The translations under genes and the position numbers were made by a program. Positions 8,569-15,669 of a DNA stretch of 64,000 nucleotides are shown here, in pieces. How positions within the stretch are numbered: the stretch's first letter is position 1; each line of letters begins with the position of its first letter. Source of the stretch: Paenibacillus woosongensis (GTDB lineage: Bacteria; Bacillota; Bacilli; Paenibacillales; Paenibacillaceae); contig NZ_CP126084.1 in assembly GCF_030122845.1 (NCBI RefSeq), forward strand, positions 868,001 through 932,000. The letters run 5' to 3'. The notes beneath the pieces were generated by a model. The model was not told the DNA's origin. It searched no databases and saw nothing but the letters and a program-made list of their open reading frames with translations.

Positions 8569-8964
8569 ATGTCAACAAAAGTAGCCATCATTGCGAGCAA
8601 CGGCGGTTTATTCGACGCGTACAAAGTATTCAATATTGCCACGGCTTCGGCGGCAACGGAAGCTGAGGTAGCCATCTTTTTCACGTTTGAAGGGCTCAAC
8701 CTGATCCACAAGCAAGGGAATCAGCAATTGCCGCTGCCGGCCGGGAAAGAACATTTTGCCGAGGGCTTCAAGAATGCGAATGTTCCTTCTATTCCGGAGT
8801 TGGTCAGCATGGCCCAGGAACTGGGCGTGAAATTGATCGCCTGCCAGATGACGATGGATGTTATGAATCTGAAGAAAGAAGATTTTGTCGACGGTATTGA
8901 AGTCGGAGGGGCTGTAACGTTTCTCGATTTTGCGAAGGATGCAAATGTTTCTTTGTCCTTTTAA
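8569..8964 (+). CDS. yrkE: DsrE/DsrF-like sulfur relay protein (YrkE-like)
   Basis: 131 residues of the DsrE2 family. The N-terminal strand VAIIASNGGLFDAYKVF and the conserved cysteine in LIACQMTMDVMNL (near residue 105) identify it; that cysteine carries persulfide in family members. It corresponds to YrkE in the B. subtilis yrk cluster. Soluble, no signal peptide. A clear AGGAGG-like site (ATGGAGGTATTACG) precedes the ATG. It lies between the TusA-rhodanese fusion and the persulfide dioxygenase, so a sulfur-shuttling role is likely, though partners are inferred. Confidence 0.85.
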   Translation: MSTKVAIIASNGGLFDAYKVFNIATASAATEAEVAIFFTFEGLNLIHKQGNQQLPLPAGKEHFAEGFKNANVPSIPELVSMAQELGVKLIACQMTMDVMNLKKEDFVDGIEVGGAVTFLDFAKDANVSLSF

Positions 8965-8998
8965 TTAACGATCCATTTATCGAAAGGGGATAACTCGA

Positions 8999-10150
8999 AT
9001 GTCAGCAACAATTTCACCATTGCAAACAATGACGGCCGGCGAGTTGACCCGGCGGATTCTGAACAAGGAGCCATTATTCATTCTCGATGTCCGCAACGAT
9101 AGCGACGCAGCCGATTGGCAAATCGAAGGGGAGAGCATTGAGCTGATCAACATTCCTTATTTTGATTTGCTGGAAGGCGTGGACGCTGCTCTGGAACAGC
9201 TGCCGGAGGACAAAGACGTACTCGTCGTCTGTGCCAAGGAAGGTTCCTCCAAGTTCGTGGCGGAGCAGCTCGTGGAAGCGGGTAGAAGCCGTGTGTATTA
9301 TTTGGAAGGCGGGATGAAGGCATGGAGCGAGCATTTGGAGCCCGTGCTGATCGGCAAGCTGCAGGATGGCGGCTCGTTGTACCAATTCGTCCGAATCGGC
9401 AAAGGCTGTCTGTCCTACATGGTCGTTTCTGCAGAGGAAGCCGCGGTGATTGATGCGGTAAGAATGACTGACATATACTCGGCCTTTGCCGCAGAGCAAG
9501 GTGCAGCGATCAAGTACGCGCTGGACACGCACCTGCATGCAGACCATATCTCTGGAGGCCGTAAGCTGGCGGAGCAATCGGGAGGAACGTACTGGCTTCC
9601 TCCAAAGGATGCGGGAGAAGTAACGTTTGATTACGAGCAGCTGGAGGAAGGAGAAGTCGTCACCGTGGGAAATACTAAAATCGAAATTCAGCCGGTATAT
9701 TCCCCGGGACACACAATCGGCAGTACTTCCTTCATCATAGATAACCGGTATTTGCTGACCGGCGATATTCTGTTCGTCGAATCAATTGGACGCCCGGACT
9801 TAGCTGGCCAAGCAGAGGATTGGGTGGGGGATCTGTATACTACCTTGCATGAACGCTATAAATCGTTACCGGATGAATTGATCGTACTTCCTGCCCATTT
9901 TGGCAAGATAACGGAGCTGGGGGAGGGCGGAGCTGTCTCCGCGCGGCTCGGTGATCTCTATAAGCGCAATCCTGGCTTGCAAATTACTGCCGAAGCAGAA
10001 TTCAGACGGATGGTTACCGAAAATTTACCACAGCACCCCAACTCCTATCAGGAAATCCGCCAGACCAATATGGGCAAAATACATCCGGATGAAGAGCAGC
10101 AGCGTGAAATGGAGATCGGTCCGAACCGCTGTGCCGTGCATGATAAATAA
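8999..10150 (+). CDS. yrkH: rhodanese-metallo-beta-lactamase fusion, probable persulfide dioxygenase (YrkH-like)
   Basis: 383 residues. Residues 10-115 form a rhodanese domain (LFILDVRND, loop CAKEGSS). Residues 125-345 form a metallo-beta-lactamase fold with the iron ligands of persulfide dioxygenases: [24 protein letters not shown] and LPAHFG. ETHE1/CstB-type enzymes oxidise glutathione- or thiol-bound persulfide to sulfite. Here the rhodanese domain is N-terminal, whereas staphylococcal CstB carries it C-terminally. AAAGGGG lies upstream of the ATG. Likely detoxifies reactive sulfur under control of the CstR-type repressor encoded at 11721. Confidence 0.87.
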   Translation: MSATISPLQTMTAGELTRRILNKEPLFILDVRNDSDAADWQIEGESIELINIPYFDLLEGVDAALEQLPEDKDVLVVCAKEGSSKFVAEQLVEAGRSRVYYLEGGMKAWSEHLEPVLIGKLQDGGSLYQFVRIGKGCLSYMVVSAEEAAVIDAVRMTDIYSAFAAEQGAAIKYALDTHLHADHISGGRKLAEQSGGTYWLPPKDAGEVTFDYEQLEEGEVVTVGNTKIEIQPVYSPGHTIGSTSFIIDNRYLLTGDILFVESIGRPDLAGQAEDWVGDLYTTLHERYKSLPDELIVLPAHFGKITELGEGGAVSARLGDLYKRNPGLQITAEAEFRRMVTENLPQHPNSYQEIRQTNMGKIHPDEEQQREMEIGPNRCAVHDK

Positions 10151-10226
10151 CCCGCGAACCTGCGGAGAAGCGCGATGACCCAGTAACACGAAATTCATTC
10201 ATTGATCATTAGGAGGTCATGAACCA

Positions 10227-10457
10227 GTGGAAAGCAACAAAAAAGTCGATACAACAGGATTGATGTGTCCTATGCCGATCGTAAAGGCGAAGAAAGCGTT
10301 AGATGAGCTGAATCCCGGCGAAATTATGGAAGTCATCTCTACGGACAAGGGCTCCCTGAATGATTTTCAGGCTTGGGTTAAGCAAACGAACCACGAACTG
10401 CTGAAGCATTCAGAGAAGGACGGCGTCTACACTTTTCTAGTGAAAAAAAATGAATAA
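10227..10457 (+). CDS. yrkI: TusA-family sulfur carrier (YrkI-like)
   Basis: 76 residues, a stand-alone TusA domain with GLMCPMPIVKAKKALDEL, the cysteine of which accepts persulfide sulfur, followed by the usual IMEVISTDKGSLNDFQAW. It is close in sequence to the N-terminal half of the fusion at 7920, suggesting duplication. GTG 10227 is the start: AGGAGGT at 10211-10217 is nine bases away, while the nearer ATG 10219 opens a frame that ends almost at once. Last plus-strand gene before a small antisense gene. Confidence 0.9.
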   Translation: MESNKKVDTTGLMCPMPIVKAKKALDELNPGEIMEVISTDKGSLNDFQAWVKQTNHELLKHSEKDGVYTFLVKKNE

Positions 10458-10489
10458 AAATCAGCGAACACGGCTTTGTCCGCTGATTG
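10456..10489 (-). terminator. terminator of the small antisense zinc-ribbon gene
   Basis: AATCAGCG and CGCTGATT form an eight-base stem (10459-10466 with 10481-10488). Read on the minus strand it is followed by TTTTTATT. On the plus strand the T tract is weaker, so it may also attenuate the yrk operon. Confidence 0.7.
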
Positions 10490-10490
10490 C

Positions 10491-10658
10491 TTATTTCGAA
10501 TCGTAGACGATGCGCACGCCGAGTGTGGCATAAGTCTCTTCTCTATAGTGGCCTTGTGGACAGTACTTCAGCACGCGCAGGCTATCCTGCCGGGATTGCA
10601 TAGTCCGCTGGCATTGGGGACAGCGATCGGCGAAGAGGGCGCGAAGGGCTTTTAGCAT
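10491..10658 (-). CDS. small zinc-ribbon-like protein, 55 aa
   Basis: A minus-strand frame of 55 codons fills the gap between the TusA and TauE genes. The protein carries CPQC at residues 13-16 and CPQGH at 33-37, four cysteine/histidine positions spaced like a zinc ribbon, and ends VYDSK. Its ATG is preceded by AAAGGTGAGG on the minus strand, a good ribosome binding site, and a hairpin with T run follows its stop. I do not recognise a named family. Paired CPxC/CPxGH motifs occur in small metal-binding proteins, so metal or persulfide binding is conceivable but unproven. Confidence 0.65.
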   Translation of the reverse strand: MLKALRALFADRCPQCQRTMQSRQDSLRVLKYCPQGHYREETYATLGVRIVYDSK

Positions 10659-10777
10659 ATAACCTCACCTTTTTCATATAAGTTTACTTGGTTTTGAGTA
10701 TAACTTGTTATTTTCAATTCGTACAGCCATAAATGTTGGGAGACAGCTTCGGTTAAGCGATTGGAAAGGAGGGAGCT

Positions 10778-11572
10778 ATGGATTTTCTGTTATTCATCGT
10801 CATGCTAATGCTCGGTTTAATTGGTTCCTTCTTTTCGGGGCTGCTCGGAATAGGCGGAGCGATCGTTTCGTTTCCACTATTGCTTTTCGTTCCTTCGGCG
10901 TTTGGCGTTGCGAATTTTACGGGTCAGGAAGTCTCTTCGATCAGCATGTTTCAGGTGTTCTTTGCCTCGCTTGCCGGTGTGCTGACGTATCTCAAAAACA
11001 GCAAAAATCAAGCGGCCGTCATTCGTAAAGGCCTTGTTGTATATATGGGCGCCGGGATTTTGTTCGGGAGCCTTGCCGGAGGGCTTGTCTCCGGATACCT
11101 GGACGGCAGGATCATCAACATTATTTACGGGGTGCTGGCCATCATTGCGGTTATCCTGATGCTGATCCCAAGCAAAGGCAAAGAAGGGGAAGCAACTGGC
11201 CAGCCTATTGTATTTAATCGGGCGTTCGCTGTTATTATATCGTTTCTGGTCGGCATCGTCTCGGGAATCGTTGGCGCCGGCGGCGCATTTATTCTAATCC
11301 CTGTCATGCTGACGGTCATGAAGATTCCGACCCGCATTACAATTGCTTCTTCCTTGGCAATTGTGTTCATTTCAGCCGTCGGCGGTGTAGCCGGCAAATT
11401 GACTACAGCGGCGATCCCCTGGGAGGCTACGCTGATCACCGTCATCGGCAGCCTGCTTGGCGCGCCGTTTGGTTCATGGCTCAGCGCGAGAATGAACGTC
11501 AAATATTTGCGGTATGGGCTTATTGTTTTAATCGCATTGACCGCCATTAAGGTGTGGATGTCGATATTGTAA
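10778..11572 (+). CDS. yrkJ: TauE/SafE-family membrane permease (YrkJ-like)
   Basis: 264 residues with about eight hydrophobic segments. The two halves each begin with the family repeat: GLIGSFFSGLLGIGGAIVSFPLL near residue 14 and GIVSGIVGAGGAFILIPVM near 160. TauE/SafE proteins move sulfur-containing anions such as sulfite, thiosulfate or sulfonates. Next to a persulfide dioxygenase, sulfite export is the natural guess, by analogy with tauE in the staphylococcal cst operon. GGAAAGGAGGGAGCT precedes the ATG. No CstR-type operator was found directly upstream. Confidence 0.87.
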   Translation: MDFLLFIVMLMLGLIGSFFSGLLGIGGAIVSFPLLLFVPSAFGVANFTGQEVSSISMFQVFFASLAGVLTYLKNSKNQAAVIRKGLVVYMGAGILFGSLAGGLVSGYLDGRIINIIYGVLAIIAVILMLIPSKGKEGEATGQPIVFNRAFAVIISFLVGIVSGIVGAGGAFILIPVMLTVMKIPTRITIASSLAIVFISAVGGVAGKLTTAAIPWEATLITVIGSLLGAPFGSWLSARMNVKYLRYGLIVLIALTAIKVWMSIL

Positions 11573-11646
11573 GGCTTGAATTCACATTATTTCATTTGCT
11601 GAATGGTTTATGGGGGTTATTTCCTCAGCTGGATTGCGGTTGAAGA

Positions 11647-11675
11647 TTGCGTTGGCTGTTATTTTCGAATAATAT
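11647..11675 (+). promoter_or_regulatory. promoter of the cstR-type gene
   Basis: TTGCGT at 11647-11652 and TAATAT at 11670-11675 have a 17-base spacer. The -10 element overlaps the first bases of the operator at 11673-11690. Confidence 0.7.
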
Positions 11676-11690
11676 ACCCTTAGGTGTATA
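11673..11690 (+). promoter_or_regulatory. CstR/CsoR-type operator 2
   Basis: TATACCCTTAGGTGTATA differs from operator 1 (7826-7843) at only two of 18 positions and overlaps the -10 element. This supports autoregulation of the repressor and coregulation with the upstream yrk-type genes. Confidence 0.82.
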
Positions 11691-11720
11691 GGTTAAGTGA
11701 ATGAAATGGAGTGAACCCTA

Positions 11721-11987
11721 ATGGACTACAATTATAATGAGGATTTAAAACGGCGCCTGAGAAGAATAGAAGGACAAGTGCGGGGAGTTCTGCGTCTGAT
11801 GGATGAAGGAAAATCCTGCAAGGAAGTGGTAAGCCAGCTGTCAGCCGTCCGCAATGCGTCGGACCGGGCTATCGCCCAAATCGTAGCCGAAAATTTGCAG
11901 CAGTGCATTCTGGAGGAGCAATCGGCAGGCGGGAACACCGATAAAGTCGTGAAGGAAGCGATCGAGCTGCTGGTCAAAAGCCGGTAA
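11721..11987 (+). CDS. cstR: CsoR-family persulfide-sensing repressor (CstR-type)
   Basis: 88-residue all-helical CsoR/FrmR-family protein (RRIEGQVRGVLRLMDEGKSC, VSQLSAVRNASDRAIAQIVAENLQQC). Copper-sensing CsoR uses Cys-His-Cys. Here Cys33 and Cys62 are kept, but the position four residues before Cys62 is Asn58 instead of His, the pattern of the sulfane-sulfur sensor CstR; the closing LLVKSR also resembles CstR. The cysteines would form di- to tetrasulfide links and release DNA. Two matching operators lie at 7826 and 11673. It corresponds to B. subtilis yrkD in context. Start ATG follows AATGGAGTG. Confidence 0.88.
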   Translation: MDYNYNEDLKRRLRRIEGQVRGVLRLMDEGKSCKEVVSQLSAVRNASDRAIAQIVAENLQQCILEEQSAGGNTDKVVKEAIELLVKSR

Positions 11988-12028
11988 TAATTCAGATACT
12001 TTTTAAAATAGACAGGAGAGAGATTACG

Positions 12029-12340
12029 ATGACAGGACGAGTAAGCAAGGAAATTTCGCCGCAAGAGCTATCCGCACGTTTAAAGAAGGGCGAGGCGGTC
12101 AAGATGCTGGACGTCCGTGAACCGGAAGAATGGGCGGCAGGCCATATTGAAGGAGCGAAGCATATTCCGCTTGGACAAGTCTTGGAGAGACTGCGTGAAC
12201 TGGATGCGGACGAGGAGCTTATCGTAATTTGCCGCAGCGGCAACCGCAGCGGACTAGCCTGCGAGCTGCTGGAGGAGAAGGGCTTCAATGTCGTCAACAT
12301 GACCGGCGGGCTGCTGGCTTGGGAAGACGAGTTGGTCTAA
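12029..12340 (+). CDS. rhodanese-domain sulfurtransferase
   Basis: 103-residue single-domain rhodanese, cytoplasmic. KMLDVREPEEWAAGHIEGAKHIPLG and the active-site loop CRSGNRSG with its persulfide-accepting cysteine are intact, and VVNMTGGLLAW closes the fold. GACAGGAGAGAG lies upstream of the ATG. It follows cstR by 41 bases, so it should be in the same transcript and respond to reactive sulfur. In family members such proteins move sulfane sulfur among thiols, sulfite and cyanide. Confidence 0.92.
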   Translation: MTGRVSKEISPQELSARLKKGEAVKMLDVREPEEWAAGHIEGAKHIPLGQVLERLRELDADEELIVICRSGNRSGLACELLEEKGFNVVNMTGGLLAWEDELV

Positions 12341-12441
12341 GCATATGTTTTTAGGCGAGTGAAGGATAGTGGGTTAGCCGAGACTGCTTTAAACCTTGGA
12401 TATCAAGTTTAGTTTTAGCTAATAGAGTTTGGGAGGAAGAA

Positions 12442-12804
12442 ATGCACATGTGGCTCATTGGTTTAATAATAGCCGGTTTAGCATACGTGCTGCTTCGCAA
12501 TTTGCTGCCTGTAAAAGGGCTGGCCTATGTCGACGCCAACATTCTGCATAACGCTTCAGAGCTGCCGGAAGAGACGAGGATGCTCGATGTCCGGGACGAG
12601 GTGTTCTACCGGGAATGCCACGTACAAGGGGCGATCAACATTTCGATCGGTCGTCTTCCTTTCGTTTGGAGCAACGAACTGTCCCCGAGTGAGCCGATTC
12701 TGATTCTCTCAGACAGCAACATCAAGAGCAAGCGGGCGGCGCGCCTATTAAAAAGCCGGGGCTTCCGGCGAATATACGCTGTCCGTGGGCACTTCTGTGC
12801 GTAA
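12442..12804 (+). CDS. membrane-anchored rhodanese-like protein without catalytic cysteine
   Basis: 120 residues. An N-terminal hydrophobic helix (LIGLIIAGLAYVLLRNLL, residues 5-22) anchors a rhodanese-like fold: RMLDVRDEVFYRECHVQGAINI is recognisable. The loop that normally holds the catalytic cysteine reads ILSDSNIKSKRAA, with no cysteine, so sulfur transfer by the usual chemistry is unlikely. The only other cysteines are in YRECH and the C-terminal HFCA. Such proteins may bind or regulate instead. GGGAGGAAG precedes ATG 12442. A catalytically intact, membrane-anchored relative follows 27 bases later. Confidence 0.82.
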   Translation: MHMWLIGLIIAGLAYVLLRNLLPVKGLAYVDANILHNASELPEETRMLDVRDEVFYRECHVQGAINISIGRLPFVWSNELSPSEPILILSDSNIKSKRAARLLKSRGFRRIYAVRGHFCA

Positions 12805-12831
12805 TAAGCAGCGAAAGCGTGGTTAACCATC

Positions 12832-13218
12832 ATGGAGACAGGTACACTAATCAATATTTTATTCATTCTATTAGTTGTTTGGTTCGCATATACCCGTTTA
12901 CGGCCTGCTCCCGGTTTGAAGACACTCCGCGAGGAGCAGTTCAGAAATAAAATGCAGAGCTCTAGCGACCCGGTACTCATCGACGTCCGGGAAATGGGCG
13001 AATACAGAAGAGGACATATTCCCGGCGCGAAGAACATTCCGCTCTCTCAGCTGCAAGGGCGGATTGGCGAAATTCCGCAGGATAAAGACCTTTTGCTCTA
13101 TTGCCAGAGCGGGATGCGCAGCAAGAACGCGGCTCGAATCCTTGGCAAAAACGGCTACAGCAAACTGTTCCACCTTGCCGGCGGAATTAGCGCCTGGAGA
13201 GGCAAGATCACGAAGTAG
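12832..13218 (+). CDS. membrane-anchored rhodanese
   Basis: 128 residues: an N-terminal membrane helix (LINILFILLVVWFAY, residues 6-20), then a rhodanese domain with VLIDVREMGEYRRGHIPGAKNIPLS and the active loop CQSGMRSKNA, and HLAGGISAWRG at the end. It resembles the YqhL/YtwF type of anchored rhodaneses. The preceding gene has the same architecture but a dead active site, which suggests tandem duplication and divergence. Last gene of the sulfur island; repeat-rich non-coding DNA follows. Confidence 0.9.
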   Translation: METGTLINILFILLVVWFAYTRLRPAPGLKTLREEQFRNKMQSSSDPVLIDVREMGEYRRGHIPGAKNIPLSQLQGRIGEIPQDKDLLLYCQSGMRSKNAARILGKNGYSKLFHLAGGISAWRGKITK

Positions 13219-13323
13219 ACGCCGGCGTGGTAGTAAAGAGGGCTAGGGATTTCCCGGGTCAGGGACTTCCCTAGTCTTGTTTCTGCTGGTGATAATGGAT
13301 CTGATCTAGAGCCAGCAACACCG

Positions 13324-13390
13324 GCACGCTATGTCTGTACCAGCACGCTATGTCTGTACCAGCACGCTATGTCTGTACCAGCACGCTATG
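13324..13390 (+). repeat. 19-bp tandem repeat, 3.5 copies
   Basis: GCACGCTATGTCTGTACCA occurs at 13324-13342, 13343-13361 and 13362-13380 without mismatch, followed by a ten-base partial copy. There are no spacers, so it is not a CRISPR array. Confidence 0.95.
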
Positions 13391-13550
13391 GCTTAACCGG
13401 CTGGAAAAAGCTCCCTCATCATTGGAGCTGCCGCAATCCCTCTCTAAATGGCAATGCTAGCGGCTGCGGATGGCTAATGTAGCTAGTGCTAATCATTGAG
13501 ATGGCTAACGAAAGCGGCTGGGTTGGGTCAAACAACTGTCTGTGATGGAC

Positions 13551-13734
13551 AACGGACCGTAGTTCCGCTATTCGGCGAAAAAGCAGAAAAAACTAAGGTC
13601 AACGGACACAGGTTCCGCTATATCGCTAAAGTAGAGTGGAAATGAGGAGGTTTATGGCAAATAGGTGCCTCTCTGTCCGTTAGGCTATGTCAAACGGGTG
13701 TATCCTCACAAATAGCGGATCTCATGTCCGTTAG
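13551..13734. repeat. dispersed inverted-repeat element, copy 1
   Basis: Contains AACGGACACAGGTTCCGCTAT and, in inverse orientation, AAATAGCGGATCTCATGTCCG. GGCAAATAGGTGC at 13656-13668 is identical to 58460-58472 in copy 2. Elements of this look are, from memory, common between genes in Paenibacillus. Confidence 0.7.
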
Positions 13735-13800
13735 CATTCGCAAAGCTCATCTGTAACCTAGATACCGTTCCCACTATAGTTACATCTGCAACAGTTACTC

Positions 13801-13906
13801 CAGTTACTCAAACCGCGTTTACGATGATGCTCAGCAACTCCAGTTACTCAAACCGCGTTTACGATGATGCTCAGCAACTCCAGTTACTCAAACCGCGTTT
13901 ACGATG
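13801..13906 (+). repeat. 40-bp tandem repeat, about 2.6 copies
   Basis: The unit beginning CAGTTACTCAAACCGCGTTT and ending CTCAGCAACTC occurs at 13801-13840 and 13841-13880, identical, then as a 26-base partial copy from 13881. Confidence 0.92.
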
Positions 13907-14122
13907 CTCAGTTACTCAAGTACAGCTACTACAGTTACTAAATTTACTCACGCCAGCGCCTGCTCAGTTTCTTTTCACCAATACCTTGTTCACGGTACTT
14001 ACTCCGTCTCAGTACTTACGAACAACTCTCTGTGCCCTAAGGCAGAAACCGACGGTAGTGTACAGCCATTGACCGGCTTGGCCAGAGCTTGTTAGCGCAG
14101 CTCACCCATCCGTCTGAGCCTC

Positions 14123-14830
14123 TTACTTGATAAAGACACCGCCGAAGGGGATGGCCTCGCGCAAGAAACGCTTCACGATGCCATCTTCGTTCTGCAAATC
14201 GCGTTCCAGCTCGCGATTGCCAGAGCCGGCCTGGATAAGAACATGGCCGCGTCCGGTCATCTTCCACTGGTAGCGCATATGCTGGCTGGCGAGATGATTA
14301 CCGTAAACGGACAGCTCCAGCTTGGCGTTCTCTGGGTAAGCGATGACGCTGCCTGCCTCCACGTAGATCGGTTCCACGGGATCAAGCGGCAGTTCCAGCA
14401 CCTGGCCTTGCGTCAGGATTCCGATGAGGCCCTCCCCCGAGAATTTCATCTTGATTGCATCGCGGGTGATCAGCATGTTTTTCATGCTGAGAATCCGGGT
14501 TTCCATTTGCACGCCTTCAGTATAAAAAAACAAATGCTTGAAATCGTACAGCAAATCGCTCCCCGCTGTAAGCGCAATCGGCTTCATCGTAACAGAAGGA
14601 GGGAGGGAGGCTACGAACTGGCAGGGGCCCTGGATATCTGCACGGATCAGCTTGCGTTTCCGGTACATTCCTTTCATGTTCATCAGCTTGTCGCTCCGCA
14701 GGCTGCTCGCTCCCCGAAAGGCGATAATTTGCCCCGGATGCAGCACATGGGCGATCTCCCCGTCTTGCAAATGAAAGGTAACCGCCTGCCCGGCCAGCAG
14801 GGCGGATTCGTTATTATACTCAATGTTCAA
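14123..14830 (-). CDS. AIM24-family protein
   Basis: 235 residues, soluble, beta-rich. The sequence fits the AIM24 (DUF124) family: QAVTFHLQDGEIAHVLHPGQIIAFRG near the N-terminus, GEGLIGILTQGQVLELPL in the middle and IYVEAGSVIAYPENAKLELSVYG near 180. Bacterial members have no settled function; the yeast namesake is a mitochondrial inner-membrane organiser. Start is TTG at 14828-14830 with AAGGGGGAA upstream on the minus strand. It stands alone, with the repeat region downstream and a membrane protein gene about 200 bases upstream. Confidence 0.8.
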   Translation of the reverse strand: MNIEYNNESALLAGQAVTFHLQDGEIAHVLHPGQIIAFRGASSLRSDKLMNMKGMYRKRKLIRADIQGPCQFVASLPPSVTMKPIALTAGSDLLYDFKHLFFYTEGVQMETRILSMKNMLITRDAIKMKFSGEGLIGILTQGQVLELPLDPVEPIYVEAGSVIAYPENAKLELSVYGNHLASQHMRYQWKMTGRGHVLIQAGSGNRELERDLQNEDGIVKRFLREAIPFGGVFIK

Positions 14831-15029
14831 TCGTGTTCCCCCTTTCTCCCCTCAAGCACTCGCGAAAACCAAGTTTAAGCAGCTCTACAACCGGATACCA
14901 AGCCTCTCAGAACCGCGTTCTTATCTGCAAGGTTTTACAAATTTACAACCCCTTAGATCGCTATATCAGCATCCGTTCCTATTCTTATTGAACATAAAAC
15001 AGTGCATCTCCTGAGTTCTGCCAGGGGAA

Positions 15030-15437
15030 TTACCTCCGCAACACAACGCGAATCACGCGAAGGAGAATGAAATAACCTGCAAGAAGAGCGGCGCCCGTAA
15101 TCAACATGATCCGCGTTTTGCGGGCTTTGGCATCGCGGACTTCCTGGGCTTCGGTCAAAGCGGATACCGTTGCGGCCAACTCCCTGTTGCTGGCCATGAG
15201 CTCTTCGTTCTGCTGACGGTAGGCTTCCAATGTCCCCTGCGCTTCCTCCAGCTTGTCCAGGGTGACCTGATAGTTTTCTTTTATTTCATGGATATCATTA
15301 GGGAGTTCGGACAGCACCTTTACACCTTTGAAAAAATCGTCGAAATATCCCGCCTCGGTGCGGGAGGCATTGGTTAATCCGGCGAAAAAAACAGCCGCCA
15401 ATACGACGGAGAAGATGCGCATTAAACCTTGCTTCAT
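15030..15437 (-). CDS. hypothetical protein with signal sequence, coiled coil and C-terminal membrane helix
   Basis: 135 residues. Residues 7-25 (IFSVVLAAVFFAGLTNAS) look like a signal peptide or first membrane helix. Residues 45-95 are a long charged coiled coil (LDKLEEAQGTLEAYRQQNEEL, shortened here). A second hydrophobic helix at 112-132 (MLITGAALLAGYFILLRVI) ends in basic residues. Overall it would be a two-ended membrane protein with an outer coiled coil. GGAGGTGAAAAGAGA precedes the ATG on the minus strand. I do not recognise a family. Confidence 0.7.
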   Translation of the reverse strand: MKQGLMRIFSVVLAAVFFAGLTNASRTEAGYFDDFFKGVKVLSELPNDIHEIKENYQVTLDKLEEAQGTLEAYRQQNEELMASNRELAATVSALTEAQEVRDAKARKTRIMLITGAALLAGYFILLRVIRVVLRR

Positions 15438-15564
15438 TCTCTTTTCACCTCCGGTGTCATCCGTTCAAAATAGGAGTTCCTTATTATGAGATATTACGTA
15501 GTATTTGCTCGAAAAGTTTCCATATGCAATGTCGAAGCAGCTTCGCTTCGAGTACTATTATAGC

Positions 15565-15616
15565 AAAAAGACCGCTATTTACCGGCCATTACAATCAAAC
15601 CGGGAAAACAGCGGTC
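15565..15616 (-). terminator. terminator downstream of the degV-type gene
   Basis: On the minus strand GACCGCTGTTTTCCCGG and CCGGTAAATAGCGGTC pair with one mismatch and are followed by five T residues. Confidence 0.8.
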
Positions 15617-15669
15617 CATCAAGGCAATATCAAATTCAGCAAAGTTCCACAAAATCCGCCAAGCGAATA

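Larger units (their letters stand above)
13219..14122. other. repeat-rich intergenic region
   Basis: About 900 bases without a credible gene. It holds a 19-base tandem array (13324-13390), a dispersed inverted-repeat element also seen near 58.4 kb (13551-13734) and a 40-base tandem array (13801-13906). Short frames over the arrays have no ribosome binding site and translate repeats. A short duplication around 13300-13390 and CAGTTACT motifs up to 13940 suggest slippage-driven growth. Confidence 0.75.

Noticed and set aside
13824-14095. Two overlapping plus-strand frames of 63-82 codons
   Set aside because: They translate the 40-base tandem repeat in two frames and have no ribosome binding site.
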